Source of the DNA: CBDBCU01 sp965203435
GTDB lineage: Bacteria > Chloroflexota > Dehalococcoidia > Lucifugimonadales > UBA3495
DNA length: 64,000 nt
NCBI GenBank assembly: GCA_965203435.1
Contig: CBDBCU010000003.1
Span: 372,001 to 436,000 of the forward strand
Direction: 5' to 3'
Shown: piece after piece, positions 41,165 through 48,968 of the stretch
Numbering within the stretch: position 1 is the stretch's first letter
Layout of the letters: every line of letters starts with the position of its first letter
Made by a program: the position numbers and the translations under genes
The notes under the pieces: model-generated
Database searches by the model: none
Told to the model about the DNA's origin: nothing
Seen by the model: only the letters and a program-made list of their open reading frames with translations

Positions 41165-41638
41165 ATGACGGCAGCAGTGGGGCAGGCCGCCCCGGATTTC
41201 ACCCTGTACGATACCGACCGCAAGCCGCGCAGCCGCGGCGAGTTCCAGGGCCAAAACCTGGTGCTGGCCTTTTTCCCCGGCGCTTTTACCGGCGTCTGCA
41301 CCACCGAAGCCTGCGCCCTGCGCGACCGCCTGGCCGACTTTAACGGCCTGAACGCCCAGGTGGTGGGCATCAGCGTCGACCCGCCCTTTGCCCAAAAGAA
41401 GTGGGCCGACGACAACCAGGTCAACTACCCCCTGCTCAGCGACTTCAACCGGACGATGGTCAATGCCTACGATGTGGCTTTGCCCAACCTGGCCGGGATG
41501 GAGGGCTATGTGGCGGCCAATCGGGCGGTCATCGTGGTGGACAAGGAGGGCATCATCCGCTATCGGTGGGTGGCGGACGCTCCGGCTATGGAACCGGACT
41601 ATGCTGCGGTAAGGCAGGCCGTGGCCGACTTGGCCTAG
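41165..41638 (+). CDS. Peroxiredoxin (AhpC/TSA, BCP/AhpE-like)
   Basis: A 157-residue thiol peroxidase with the peroxidatic Cys at 45 in FFPGAFTGVCTTEAC, and a further Cys at 50 that can act as the resolving Cys, the pattern of atypical 2-Cys bacterioferritin comigratory proteins. PLLSDFNRTMVNAYDV is typical too. TAAGGAGG lies seven bases before the ATG. It removes hydroperoxides in the cytoplasm. Seven family C units follow the stop. Confidence 0.92.
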   Translation: MTAAVGQAAPDFTLYDTDRKPRSRGEFQGQNLVLAFFPGAFTGVCTTEACALRDRLADFNGLNAQVVGISVDPPFAQKKWADDNQVNYPLLSDFNRTMVNAYDVALPNLAGMEGYVAANRAVIVVDKEGIIRYRWVADAPAMEPDYAAVRQAVADLA

Positions 41639-41660
41639 CCCGGGCCGGCAATGTTCCGCT

Positions 41661-41964
41661 CGTCCTTCAACGAGTTCAGGATGAGCGGAACATTGCCCAT
41701 CCTTCAACAAGTTCAGGATGAGCGGAACATTGCCCGTCCTTCAACAAGTTCAGGATGAGCGGAACACTGCCCATCCTGCGACCGGATTAGGATGGGCGGA
41801 ACATTGCCCATCCTTCAACAAGTTCAGGATGAGCGGAATGTTGCCCATCCTTCAACCAGTTCAGGATGAGCGGAATAGTGAACCGGCCTATCATCCGATC
41901 ATCTTGCCCGTCCGTCCGACCATCCGGCCCGCCCGTCCGCTCATCCTGAACTGGTTGAAGGATG
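41661..41964. repeat. Array of seven family C units
   Basis: Copies at about 41661, 41699, 41736, 41776 (degenerate), 41808, 41847 and 41939 (inverted), joined by near-identical spacers such as AACATTGCC. The period is 37-38 bp. It fills the gap 41639-42044. Confidence 0.9.
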
Positions 41965-42044
41965 AACCCGCAAGGTGGATGGCCGGCCGGGGCAATTGCA
42001 GATTTACCCCAATTTATCCAGCATTTACCGGGAGGAAAGAAAGT

Positions 42045-42758
42045 ATGCCCATCCCCGAAGTCAAGGCGCTCATTTTCGATGTTTTCGGCACCGTGGTGGA
42101 TTGGCGCGGCAGTATCATTGACCAGGCCGCCGCTTTCGGCCAATCCCGGGGGCTGGAACGGGATTGGGCCGCCTTTGCCGACGCCTGGCGCGGCCGCTAT
42201 CGCCCCTTTATGAACAAAGTCCGCAGCGGCGAACTGCCCTGGACCAACCTCGACGCCCTGCATCGGATGTCCCTGGAGGAAACCCTGGCCGAGTTCCAGA
42301 TCGACGGCTTGTCCGCCGGGGAAAAGGCCGAAATCAACCTTTTCTGGCATCGGCTGCGCCCCTGGGCGGACGCCGCGCCGGGGCTGTACCGCCTGAAACA
42401 CCGCTACATCATCGCGCCCATGTCCAACGGCAACATTGCCCTGATGACCAATATGGCAAAGCAGGGCGGCTTGCCCTGGGACTGCATTCTGGGGGCGGAA
42501 GTGGCCCGCCACTACAAGCCCGACCCGGAAAGCTATTTGACCGCCGTAGAACTGCTGGCCCTGCGCCCGGAACAGGTGATGATGACGGCGGCCCATCAGC
42601 ACGACCTGCTGGCGGCGCAGAAAGTAGGGCTGCGTACCGGCTTTGTCCCCCGCCCCCAGGAACACGGCCCGGATGCCATCGTCGACACCACCCCTGACCC
42701 GTCCTTCGATGTAGTAGCCACCGACTTCACCGACCTGGCCCGGCAAATGGGGGTGTAA
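42045..42758 (+). CDS. Haloacid dehalogenase, type II (HAD superfamily)
   Basis: The ATG at 42045 has GGGAGG about nine bases upstream; the longer frame to the left only translates repeats. The 237-residue protein has the nucleophile D12 in FDVFGTVVDWR, the second motif APMSNGN, Lys in ARHYKPDPESY, and the acidic motif in VMMTAAHQHDLLAA. The FGTVVDWRGS start is that of L-2-haloacid dehalogenases, which hydrolyse 2-haloacids to hydroxyacids such as glycolate. In that case glycolate from haloacetate could feed glcDEF, though this link is speculative. Confidence 0.85.
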   Translation: MPIPEVKALIFDVFGTVVDWRGSIIDQAAAFGQSRGLERDWAAFADAWRGRYRPFMNKVRSGELPWTNLDALHRMSLEETLAEFQIDGLSAGEKAEINLFWHRLRPWADAAPGLYRLKHRYIIAPMSNGNIALMTNMAKQGGLPWDCILGAEVARHYKPDPESYLTAVELLALRPEQVMMTAAHQHDLLAAQKVGLRTGFVPRPQEHGPDAIVDTTPDPSFDVVATDFTDLARQMGV

Positions 42759-42767
42759 TTTTAATTT

Positions 42768-42878
42768 ACATGGATAGACAGGATAGACAGGATTTTTGTA
42801 TCGGATTAGAACGGTTTTGGCCGTCAATAACCGTTCTAATCAGACGACAAATATCCTGTTAATCCTGTCTATCCATGT
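42768..42878. repeat. Nested long inverted repeat (111 bp)
   Basis: Outer arms begin ACATGGATAGACAGGAT and return as ATCCTGTCTATCCATGT; an inner stem GATTAGAACGG/CCGTTCTAATC sits inside. A related element is at 46601. It may also end transcription of the dehalogenase gene. Confidence 0.85.
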
Positions 42879-43045
42879 TTGAATCCAACGGCCCGATATT
42901 AGATCACCCCATACCCCTCAGTGGGATACCCACCCACCATCCTTTGGGACACCTCCGGGAAATTTCGCCCCTTTATCCCGCCCCACCGTAGCAACTTTTC
43001 CGAGACCGCACCCGTCCCGAGGACGTTTTGACTGATAAATCACTG

Positions 43046-43069
43046 TAGATCAGTTGATCTAACGTGATC
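43046..43069. promoter_or_regulatory. GATC-containing palindrome upstream of the restriction operon
   Basis: TAGATCAGTTGATCTA (7-bp arms) is followed by CGTGATCTA: three GATC sites in 22 bases, 54 bases before the first ATG. The downstream methyltransferase is of the DpnA type that modifies GATC, so its own methylation could regulate the operon. The rest of 42879-43122 shows no gene. Confidence 0.5.
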
Positions 43070-43122
43070 TATTGTGGTACTTTAGCCACGACTTAGTGGC
43101 TCCTGTCATTAAGGAGGAAATC

Positions 43123-43524
43123 ATGCTTAACCCGGCCCAAGAATGGCAGTCCATATTGACTTATCCGTCCCCGGCGTCGGTGGCGGAACTGACCCTGGCT
43201 ATGCTCGAAAGCAAAGCCGAGGTTGTCCGCCCGGAGGGTTGGCCGGATAACGAACCGCTTTACCTGCGGAGCGAATTGGCGTCCCTCGACCACACCCTGA
43301 GGGATGCCATTGAGGTCGCCATTTCGCGAGCCGAACCGGGCCGGAGTCTGGCCCGGGAGTTGCGGCGGTTCGAGCAGACGATTGCCGCGGATGTCTTGGA
43401 ACATCTGGAAAGCACTGCGGAGGGACGGATTGTCCTTGCGGCAATCGGCGCTACGGCAACGGAAAACTACCGCAAAGACCGCATTGCCGCCGGGGAGGAG
43501 GAGCAAGGCGATGATTCTGGATGA
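43123..43524 (+). CDS. Small helical protein, first gene of the GATC restriction operon
   Basis: TAAGGAGG lies five bases before the ATG. The 133-residue protein is mostly helical and acidic: EWQSILTYPSPASVAELTLAMLESKAE, then LASLDHTLRDAIEVAISRAEPGRSLARELRRFEQ. No DNA-binding or catalytic motif is evident, so it is not an obvious controller (C) protein. It overlaps the methyltransferase gene by 14 bases, implying that it belongs to the system. I do not recognise the family. Confidence 0.7.
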   Translation: MLNPAQEWQSILTYPSPASVAELTLAMLESKAEVVRPEGWPDNEPLYLRSELASLDHTLRDAIEVAISRAEPGRSLARELRRFEQTIAADVLEHLESTAEGRIVLAAIGATATENYRKDRIAAGEEEQGDDSG

Positions 43525-44419
43525 CGGCTACGCCAGCCACTTGGCTTGGCAGTCGCCAGATGGTGAGTCGGCCGCTTACTGCTATGACGGCCTGGAATTG
43601 ATGGCCGCCTTGCCGGATGGCAGCGTCGACTGTATCTGCACAGATCCCCCCTATTTGCTGTCCAACGACGGCGTAACCTGCGTTGCCGGCCGCCGGGTCA
43701 GCGTCAACAAGGGCGATTGGGATCGCAGCGGCGGGATCGAGCAGGATCACGAGTTTAACCTTTCCTGGTTGCGGGAGTGCCATCGCATTCTGAAACCGGC
43801 CGGTACGATCTGGGTGTCCGGCACCTACCACATCTATCTCAGCGTGGGGATGGCGCTGATGCAGTTGGGGTTTCGGATTCTAAACGACGTGACCTGGGAA
43901 AAAAATAATCCGCCGCCCAACTTGGGTTGCCGTTGCTTTACCCACTCTACCGAAACCCTCTTGTGGGCCACTAAAGCGCCCAAGGGCAGCAGGCACCACT
44001 ACACCTTTAGCTACCAAGAGATGAAAGCCGAGAACGGCGGCAAGCAGATGCAAACCGTCTGGCGTATGCCGGCGGCCGGGCGTCAGGAAAAGCGTCACGG
44101 CAAGCACCCGACCCAAAAGCCGCTGGCCTTGATTGAGCGTTGCTTGCGGGCCAGCACCAATCCGGGCGATTTGGTGTTCGACCCCTTTGCCGGCTCCTTT
44201 ACTACCGGCGTAGCGGCCATAAAGCTGGGCCGCCGTTTCATAGGCAGTGAGTGGCTTGAGGAATATGTCGAATTGGGGGCCAAGCGGTTAGAGGAAGTGG
44301 CTCCTAATCTGACTGATGCCATCATCACCCCGAGCTCTACTGATTTCGAGGTACAGAAACAGCTGCTGGAAACGGGGGATCGGTACCAACCGGCAGAGAA
44401 TAGCGAGGTGTCAGGATGA
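43511..44419 (+). CDS. DpnA-like adenine methyltransferase (likely GATC)
   Basis: The ATG at 43511 follows GGAGGAGGAG. The 302-residue beta-class enzyme has DPPY (45-48), SVNKGDWD, EFNLSWLRECHRILKPAGTIWVSG, a KNNPPPNLGCRCFTHSTETLLWA stretch and a late motif I FDPFAGSFTTG. Several of these (NPPPNLxCRxFTHSTETxLWA, GKQM, GKHPTQKP) are the same as in Streptococcus DpnA, the single-strand-capable m6A methyltransferase for GATC; recognition of GATC is therefore likely but GANTC-type relatives exist. It is co-translated with the restriction gene (ATGA overlap). Confidence 0.88.
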   Translation: MILDDGYASHLAWQSPDGESAAYCYDGLELMAALPDGSVDCICTDPPYLLSNDGVTCVAGRRVSVNKGDWDRSGGIEQDHEFNLSWLRECHRILKPAGTIWVSGTYHIYLSVGMALMQLGFRILNDVTWEKNNPPPNLGCRCFTHSTETLLWATKAPKGSRHHYTFSYQEMKAENGGKQMQTVWRMPAAGRQEKRHGKHPTQKPLALIERCLRASTNPGDLVFDPFAGSFTTGVAAIKLGRRFIGSEWLEEYVELGAKRLEEVAPNLTDAIITPSSTDFEVQKQLLETGDRYQPAENSEVSG

Positions 44420-45210
44420 CCCTCGCACCCCTTGACGAATCGGGTAACAGCCCGAGTTGGCAAGCGATTTTCGACCGTTACGAAATCGCCGCCCACGACT
44501 TCGCCGCCGCGCCCTTTCCCATATCGGCGGGGCAAATTAAGCGGGCTTGCCAGCATTTCGAAGCCATCAGCCGGAGGGAAGTGCGGATACTGTGCAAGCA
44601 GGATACCCGAGAGTCCCGTCCCCAAGTCTTTCGGGATAGGGGACTTTTCCTGCTTCCGGTCAAGAACGGGGCCTATGTCATCATCAAAGGCGAGGGCTAC
44701 ATCGAGGTTCCAGACATCACTTCCCCGTTGCAGGAATACCGGAGCGTTTTTCCCTTCGAGTTGGAAACCACGCTAGTTGGGAACTCAGAAATGCAACACC
44801 TGGATCGAGCTTACGCCCTGAGCTTGATTCGGCATTTTACTGAGGATGATTCCCTCGTGCTTACCATTCGGGGGCGGAAATACACTCCTCGGTTTGATTT
44901 CGAGGTAAATCGGTTCCCTATTCAAGTGGAGGGCGTACAAACCGAGGTTGATGGCGGCTACGAGGGGGCAAATCAAGTTGTGCTGGTCGAGGCCAAAGGC
45001 GGCAACGCCGGCAATACTATCATCCGGCAACTCTATTACCCGTTCCGCCAGTGGCAGACCCACACCGCGAAGCCGGTTTCCACGCTCTTTTTTCAGCGTA
45101 CCGGCAACGACGAATACCATATCTGGCATTTCGTTTTTGACGACCTTTATGACTATAACAGCATCCGCCTGCTGCGCTCCGGCCGGTACCGGATGTGGCG
45201 GCGGGAGTAA
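44416..45210 (+). CDS. Type II restriction endonuclease candidate
   Basis: A 264-residue protein overlapping the methyltransferase gene by four bases. It has a PD-(D/E)xK-like site: D179 in TEVDGGYEG and E192-x-K194 in LVEAKGGNAG, followed by a helix IIRQLYYPFRQW. An N-terminal region (about 35-110) could read the target. It is not homologous by eye to DpnII or MboI. Given its partner, it should cleave GATC or a related site. The start agrees with ATGA coupling. Confidence 0.78.
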   Translation: MTLAPLDESGNSPSWQAIFDRYEIAAHDFAAAPFPISAGQIKRACQHFEAISRREVRILCKQDTRESRPQVFRDRGLFLLPVKNGAYVIIKGEGYIEVPDITSPLQEYRSVFPFELETTLVGNSEMQHLDRAYALSLIRHFTEDDSLVLTIRGRKYTPRFDFEVNRFPIQVEGVQTEVDGGYEGANQVVLVEAKGGNAGNTIIRQLYYPFRQWQTHTAKPVSTLFFQRTGNDEYHIWHFVFDDLYDYNSIRLLRSGRYRMWRRE

Positions 45211-45246
45211 AGGCGGCGGCGGCGGACTTCCCGGTAAGGCAGCGGA

Positions 45247-45453
45247 CTAAGCGGCGGCAATTTCCACCGCAATGGTATGAATCCGCGGCATTGCCGTGGC
45301 TACCGGCGGCGTGAAGTGCAGTTCCAAAGCTTCCCGCAGGTTCGCCAGGGCTGCCGGCTCCGTTTCCCCCTGGCTGGCTACATCCACTTCCAGGCATTGG
45401 GCCACGAACCACTCCCCCTCTTGGGTAACTACGGCGCTGAACTGGCGTTTCAT
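45247..45453 (-). CDS. Lone HicB-like protein
   Basis: A 68-residue protein, FSAVVTQEGEWFVAQCLEVDVASQGETEPAALANLREALELHF, the degenerate RNase-H-like fold of HicB antitoxins. GGAGGG lies about nine bases before the ATG. No HicA toxin gene is adjacent, so it may be a solitary antitoxin or part of a decayed pair. Confidence 0.8.
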   Translation of the reverse strand: MKRQFSAVVTQEGEWFVAQCLEVDVASQGETEPAALANLREALELHFTPPVATAMPRIHTIAVEIAAA

Positions 45454-45510
45454 CCCTTATCCCTCCTGCGGCGCTGCGGCCGCCCGGCCCTCTATCCCTA
45501 CTATTCTACC

Positions 45511-46584
45511 CTACCCCTCCCCCAGCAGCCGCACCACTTCGTCACCCACTTGGCTGGTGGTGGCGCTGCCGCCCAGGTCCGGGGTCATTGCCCGCCGTTC
45601 CTGCAAGCTGCGGACGACCGCCGCCTCGACTTTTGCCGCGGCGGCCGGCTCGCCCAGGTGTTCCAGCATCATCCCCACCGCCGAAATGGTCGCCAACGGG
45701 TTGGCAATGCCCTGCCCGGTGATGTCAAAGGCCGCGCCGTGCACCGGCTCGAACATAGACGGATGTTCCCGTTCCGGGTTGATGTTGGCGCTGGGGGCCA
45801 AGCCCATACTGCCGGTTACTACCGCCGCAATGTCGGAAAGGATGTCGGCAAAAAGATTCGAGGCCACCATCACATCGAAATCCTCCGGCCAGCGCACCAG
45901 GTCCATCGCCGCCCGGTCTACCAGCAGGGATTCGGTCTGCACCTGGGGATATTCGGCGGCTACGGCCTGAAACACTTCGTCCCAAAAGACCATGCTGTAG
46001 GCTTGGGCGTTGGATTTGGTGACCGAAGTAACCTTATTGCCCTTGTTGCGGCGGACGCAATGCTCAAAGGCGGCGCGGATGATGCGCTCGGCTCCGCGGC
46101 GGGTGAACACATTGGCCTGCACCACGGTTTCATACGGCGTCCCCGGATACAGCCGGCCGCCGACCGGAGCATATTCGCCCTCGGTATTTTCCCGGAAAAT
46201 CACCAGGTCAATAGCGCCGGGGGCTTTGCCGGCCAGGGGGGAAGTTACGCCGGGATGCAGGTAGGCCGGGCGGACGCAGACGCCCTGGTCAAAGGCGCGG
46301 CGCATGGGCAGCAGCAACCCTTGCAGGGTGATGTGGTCGGGAATGGCCGGGTCGCCCACCGCGCCGAACAGGATGGCCTGCTGCCCTTGCAAATGGGCCA
46401 AGCCGTCCTCCGGCATCATCCGCCCGGTTTCCCGATAGTAAGCCGAACCCCAGGGAAACTCGGTGTAGTTAAAGGCCAGGCCGGGGGTCTGCGCCGCCAG
46501 ATAATCCAGAACCTTTTTGCCCTCGGCCACCACCTCCGGGCCAATGCCGTCGCCGCCGATAATCGCCAGGTTATACGCTGCCAT
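45511..46584 (-). CDS. Tartrate/D-malate-type decarboxylating dehydrogenase
   Basis: The ATG at 46584 (MAAYNLAIIGGDGIGPEV) has GGAG eight bases upstream; a start six codons earlier overlaps repeat DNA. The 357-residue protein is of the isocitrate/isopropylmalate dehydrogenase family. GAVGDPAIPDHITLQGLLLPMRRAFDQGVCVRPAYLHPGV and FRENTEGEYAPVGG distinguish the tartrate dehydrogenase/D-malate dehydrogenase group from LeuB. It oxidises a 2-hydroxyacid with NAD and decarboxylates it. It is downstream of the pduX-like gene, separated by a hairpin. Confidence 0.85.
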   Translation of the reverse strand: MAAYNLAIIGGDGIGPEVVAEGKKVLDYLAAQTPGLAFNYTEFPWGSAYYRETGRMMPEDGLAHLQGQQAILFGAVGDPAIPDHITLQGLLLPMRRAFDQGVCVRPAYLHPGVTSPLAGKAPGAIDLVIFRENTEGEYAPVGGRLYPGTPYETVVQANVFTRRGAERIIRAAFEHCVRRNKGNKVTSVTKSNAQAYSMVFWDEVFQAVAAEYPQVQTESLLVDRAAMDLVRWPEDFDVMVASNLFADILSDIAAVVTGSMGLAPSANINPEREHPSMFEPVHGAAFDITGQGIANPLATISAVGMMLEHLGEPAAAAKVEAAVVRSLQERRAMTPDLGGSATTSQVGDEVVRLLGEG

Positions 46585-46600
46585 CGCTACGCTCCGATTC

Positions 46601-46715
46601 AAACATGGATGAACAGGATATACAGGATTATGTCTGCTGTAAAGGGTTGTTGCTTAAAGGAAACAACTTTCCCGGCAGACAACCCCAAAATCCTGTCTAT
46701 CCTGTCTATCCATGT
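46601..46715. repeat. Long inverted repeat related to 42768
   Basis: Outer arms AACATGGATGAACAGGAT and ATCCTGTCTATCCATGT match the element at 42768; the inner stem (GTCTGC...GCAGAC) is different. It separates the pduX-like and dehydrogenase genes. Confidence 0.82.
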
Positions 46716-46721
46716 AAATTA

Positions 46722-47627
46722 TTAACCCGGCCGGACGCCGCCGCTGATTAGCCGTAGGTGGTAGAGGGCCGCGGCCGCCGGGAAAGCTTGGCGGGCTTGG
46801 CGGAATACCGACCGGCCGCGCCGTTCTTTAGCGTCCAGCAGGATTCCCATAACCGGGCCGCTGTGGGCCACATTGACCCCGACCGCGCCCACCCTTTCGG
46901 CAAAGCGGACTACCTCCGGCAAGCGCGGCTTGAACAATATATCCTGATTGGCGGCGGCGCTGCGGGATGCCCCCTGCCCGATAAGCCGGGCCTCGCCGGC
47001 CGCCAAGCCCTGCCGTACCAGGGCCAGGGCCGCGTCCGTGTCGGCCTGCCGGGCCTGCCATTGGGCGCGGCGGTCGACGCGGTTAAAATCCACCGTATCC
47101 ACCGCCCCGCCGAAATCCAGGGCAATGATTTCCAGCGGCGGCGGCGGCCCCAATTCCTCGGCAATAGTACCGTTGCGGTGGTCAAAAAGGGCAATGCCGG
47201 GAAACATCACGCCATCGGTCGGCTCCACTTGCACGGCGATTTGGCCGATTTCCGCCGGGGATAGGGTAGCATCCAGAGCCAGGGCGGTGGCGGCGATGGC
47301 GGCGGTTAAATCGGCGCTGCTGCTGCCCATTCCCTTGCCGCGGGGTAGGGGATTGCGGATGTTGACCCGCGCCCCCAATTCGGGATGGCCCAGGTAAGCC
47401 AGGGCCTGGGCTACGGCGGCGGCGGTTTTAGGGCAGTCCGGCGGCGCGGCGATGCCCGTCCCGGCGGGATACACTGCCACCTGCGCCCAGGCAAAAAAAT
47501 CCACCGGACAAGTCACCAGAAAATAGTCGTCGCCGCTCATCCCCTGCACCAACTCCCCGCAGACGCCGGGAGCCCGGGCGGCGGCCCGGCCCAGGGGGTT
47601 AGTGGGGAATGTGGTTGGTTGGTTCAA
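46722..47627 (-). CDS. pduX: L-threonine kinase PduX-like (GHMP family)
   Basis: The protein is a GHMP kinase with APGVCGELVQG near the N-terminus, LVTCPVDFFA, the ATP motif LPRGKGMGSSSADLTAA, and VEPTDGVMFPGIALFDHR, the pattern of PduX. PduX phosphorylates threonine to supply CobD with the aminopropanol linker of cobalamin. This agrees with cobU and cobQ 2-5 kb upstream on the same strand. A TATAAT at 47696-47691 would place the transcript start near 47684, so the TTG at 47627 is used, giving 301 residues; a TTG at 47687 is the alternative. Confidence 0.85.
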   Translation of the reverse strand: MNQPTTFPTNPLGRAAARAPGVCGELVQGMSGDDYFLVTCPVDFFAWAQVAVYPAGTGIAAPPDCPKTAAAVAQALAYLGHPELGARVNIRNPLPRGKGMGSSSADLTAAIAATALALDATLSPAEIGQIAVQVEPTDGVMFPGIALFDHRNGTIAEELGPPPPLEIIALDFGGAVDTVDFNRVDRRAQWQARQADTDAALALVRQGLAAGEARLIGQGASRSAAANQDILFKPRLPEVVRFAERVGAVGVNVAHSGPVMGILLDAKERRGRSVFRQARQAFPAAAALYHLRLISGGVRPG

Positions 47628-47690
47628 GGCAATACCCGGTGGGCAGGCTCCGGATGCGTTGCCGGCAACCCGGTTCCGCAAACCCAAGCG

Positions 47691-47696
47691 ATTATA
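47691..47696 (-). promoter_or_regulatory. Consensus -10 before the pduX-like gene
   Basis: TATAAT on the minus strand; a weak TTACCG lies 18 bases upstream, within the end of the last hicA gene. Confidence 0.4.
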
Positions 47697-47922
47697 AAGC
47701 GTTCCACTCCGCGGCGGTAATTTCCCGTCCCATGAGATCGGCCGCTTGGCGCAGCAAAATACGCACTTGGCGGACGGAGTAATCGCGGTTCGAGAACAGG
47801 GTAAGGCGGCGTTCTCCGTAGATCATATATTGATGGCGCTTACCTTGTGCCGGGCCGCCAAACCCCAACAGGCGCAGCCGCTGGATGGCAACCCGGCGGC
47901 TAGAGGGATTCCACCGGTTCAC
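47692..47922 (-). CDS. hicA: HicA-like toxin, tandem unit 3
   Basis: A 76-residue mRNA interferase candidate with a GTG start. RLRLLGFGGPAQGKRHQYM corresponds to the HicA dsRBD-like fold with the catalytic His in KRHQYM. It overlaps its hicB by 23 bases. This copy lacks the last Asp of the other two and is the most diverged. Confidence 0.85.
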   Translation of the reverse strand: MNRWNPSSRRVAIQRLRLLGFGGPAQGKRHQYMIYGERRLTLFSNRDYSVRQVRILLRQAADLMGREITAAEWNAL

Positions 47923-48172
47923 GGATGTTCTCCAAGTTCAGGTCGATGCCGGAAACGACCGGGAGCTTATGCCCCAGTTTCATTCCCACCAACATCCAGT
48001 CCTCCAGAACGGACTGCAACTCCTCCCGGCACTCAGCCACGGTGTCGCCCAGGGCAAAGACCCCGAGGCAGAGGGGAATAGTCCCGCAAAAAGCGCCATC
48101 GCCCAAATCCTCATAAACGGCCTGGGCCATAGCCTGCTGGATGTAGTCGGTCAAGGGAAAACGAAAGTCCAT
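47900..48172 (-). CDS. hicB: HicB-like antitoxin, tandem unit 3
   Basis: A 90-residue antitoxin beginning MDFRFPLTDYIQQAM and containing the partial RNase H-like fold (YEDLGDGAFCGTIPLCLGVFALGDTVAECREELQSVLEDW). GCGCGAGGCGTAACT precedes the ATG, the same as in units 1 and 2. Its start is exactly 523 bases from that of unit 2. Confidence 0.88.
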   Translation of the reverse strand: MDFRFPLTDYIQQAMAQAVYEDLGDGAFCGTIPLCLGVFALGDTVAECREELQSVLEDWMLVGMKLGHKLPVVSGIDLNLENIREPVESL

Positions 48173-48211
48173 AGTTACGCCTCGCGCTGGGTGGTATGGG
48201 TGGTCAACCCG

Positions 48212-48445
48212 CTAGTCCAGGGAGTTCCATTCCTCCGCGGAAATGACCCGGCCCATGGCTCTGGCCGCTTGACGCAGCACAATACGCACTTGGCGGACCG
48301 AATACTCGTTGTCGGAGAAAAGGGTGACGCGGCGGCCTTGAAACCGCATCAAATGATGCCGTCCGCCCGGGAACGGGCCAATAAATCCCAAGGCCCATAA
48401 CCGGCGGATACAATCCTGCCGGCTACAGGGATTCCACCGGTTCAC
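48212..48445 (-). CDS. hicA: HicA-like toxin, tandem unit 2
   Basis: The GTG at 48445 corresponds to the starts of units 1 and 3; a TTG two codons earlier is not conserved. The 77-residue product has GFIGPFPGGRHHLM with the HicA His. It overlaps its hicB by 23 bases. Confidence 0.85.
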   Translation of the reverse strand: MNRWNPCSRQDCIRRLWALGFIGPFPGGRHHLMRFQGRRVTLFSDNEYSVRQVRIVLRQAARAMGRVISAEEWNSLD

Positions 48446-48695
48446 GGACAATCTCCACGTTCAGGTCAATGCCGGCAATTACCGGCATCGGGTCGCCCCA
48501 CCGCAAGCCGGTGAGGATCCAATCCTCCAGGACGGAACGCAACTCCTCCCGACACTCAGCCACGGTGTCGCCCAAGGCAAAGACCCCGATGCAGGGGGGA
48601 ATAGTCCCGCAAAAAGCGCCATCGCCCAAATCCTCATAAACGGCTTGGGCCATCGCCTGCAGGATGTAGTCGGTCAAGGGAAAACGAAAGTCCAT
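48423..48695 (-). CDS. hicB: HicB-like antitoxin, tandem unit 2
   Basis: A 90-residue protein nearly identical in its first 55 residues to units 1 and 3 (MDFRFPLTDYILQAM, YEDLGDGAFCGTIPPCIGVF); the C-terminus diverges, where the cognate toxin may be recognised (GLRWGDPMPVIAGIDLNVEIVREP). Confidence 0.88.
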   Translation of the reverse strand: MDFRFPLTDYILQAMAQAVYEDLGDGAFCGTIPPCIGVFALGDTVAECREELRSVLEDWILTGLRWGDPMPVIAGIDLNVEIVREPVESL

Positions 48696-48734
48696 AGTTA
48701 CGCCTCGCGCTTTGCGGGATGGATGGCTAACCCG

Positions 48735-48968
48735 CTAGTCCAGGGAGTTCCATTCCTCCACGGAAATAACCCGGCCCAGGGCTTCGGCCGCTTGACGCAG
48801 CACATAGCGCAGTTGCTGAACCGAGTATTCCCTGTTCGAAGGAATCGGCAGAGTTCGTCCCTCGAACTTCATGCCTTGATGCCGACTTCCCGAATACGGG
48901 CCGCGAAATCCTAACTGCCGCAAGCGGCGGATAAAAGCGCGGCGGCTACAGGGATTCCACCGGTTCAC
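48735..48968 (-). CDS. hicA: HicA-like toxin, tandem unit 1
   Basis: A 77-residue protein with GFRGPYSGSRHQGM containing the catalytic His and a GTG start 23 bases inside hicB. It shares SRRAFIRRLRQLGF and SVEEWNSLD with unit 2. Confidence 0.85.
   Translation of the reverse strand: MNRWNPCSRRAFIRRLRQLGFRGPYSGSRHQGMKFEGRTLPIPSNREYSVQQLRYVLRQAAEALGRVISVEEWNSLD

Noticed and set aside
41661..41964. Second CRISPR-like array (seven units, 37-38-bp period)
   Set aside because: The intervals are too short and repetitive for spacers, and one unit is inverted.
42879..43045. Small RNA or tRNA gene in the gap before the GATC operon
   Set aside because: I see no cloverleaf, terminator or conserved structure there.
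45247..45453. HicA partner for the lone HicB-like gene
   Set aside because: No HicA-like sequence with the catalytic His is found on either side.
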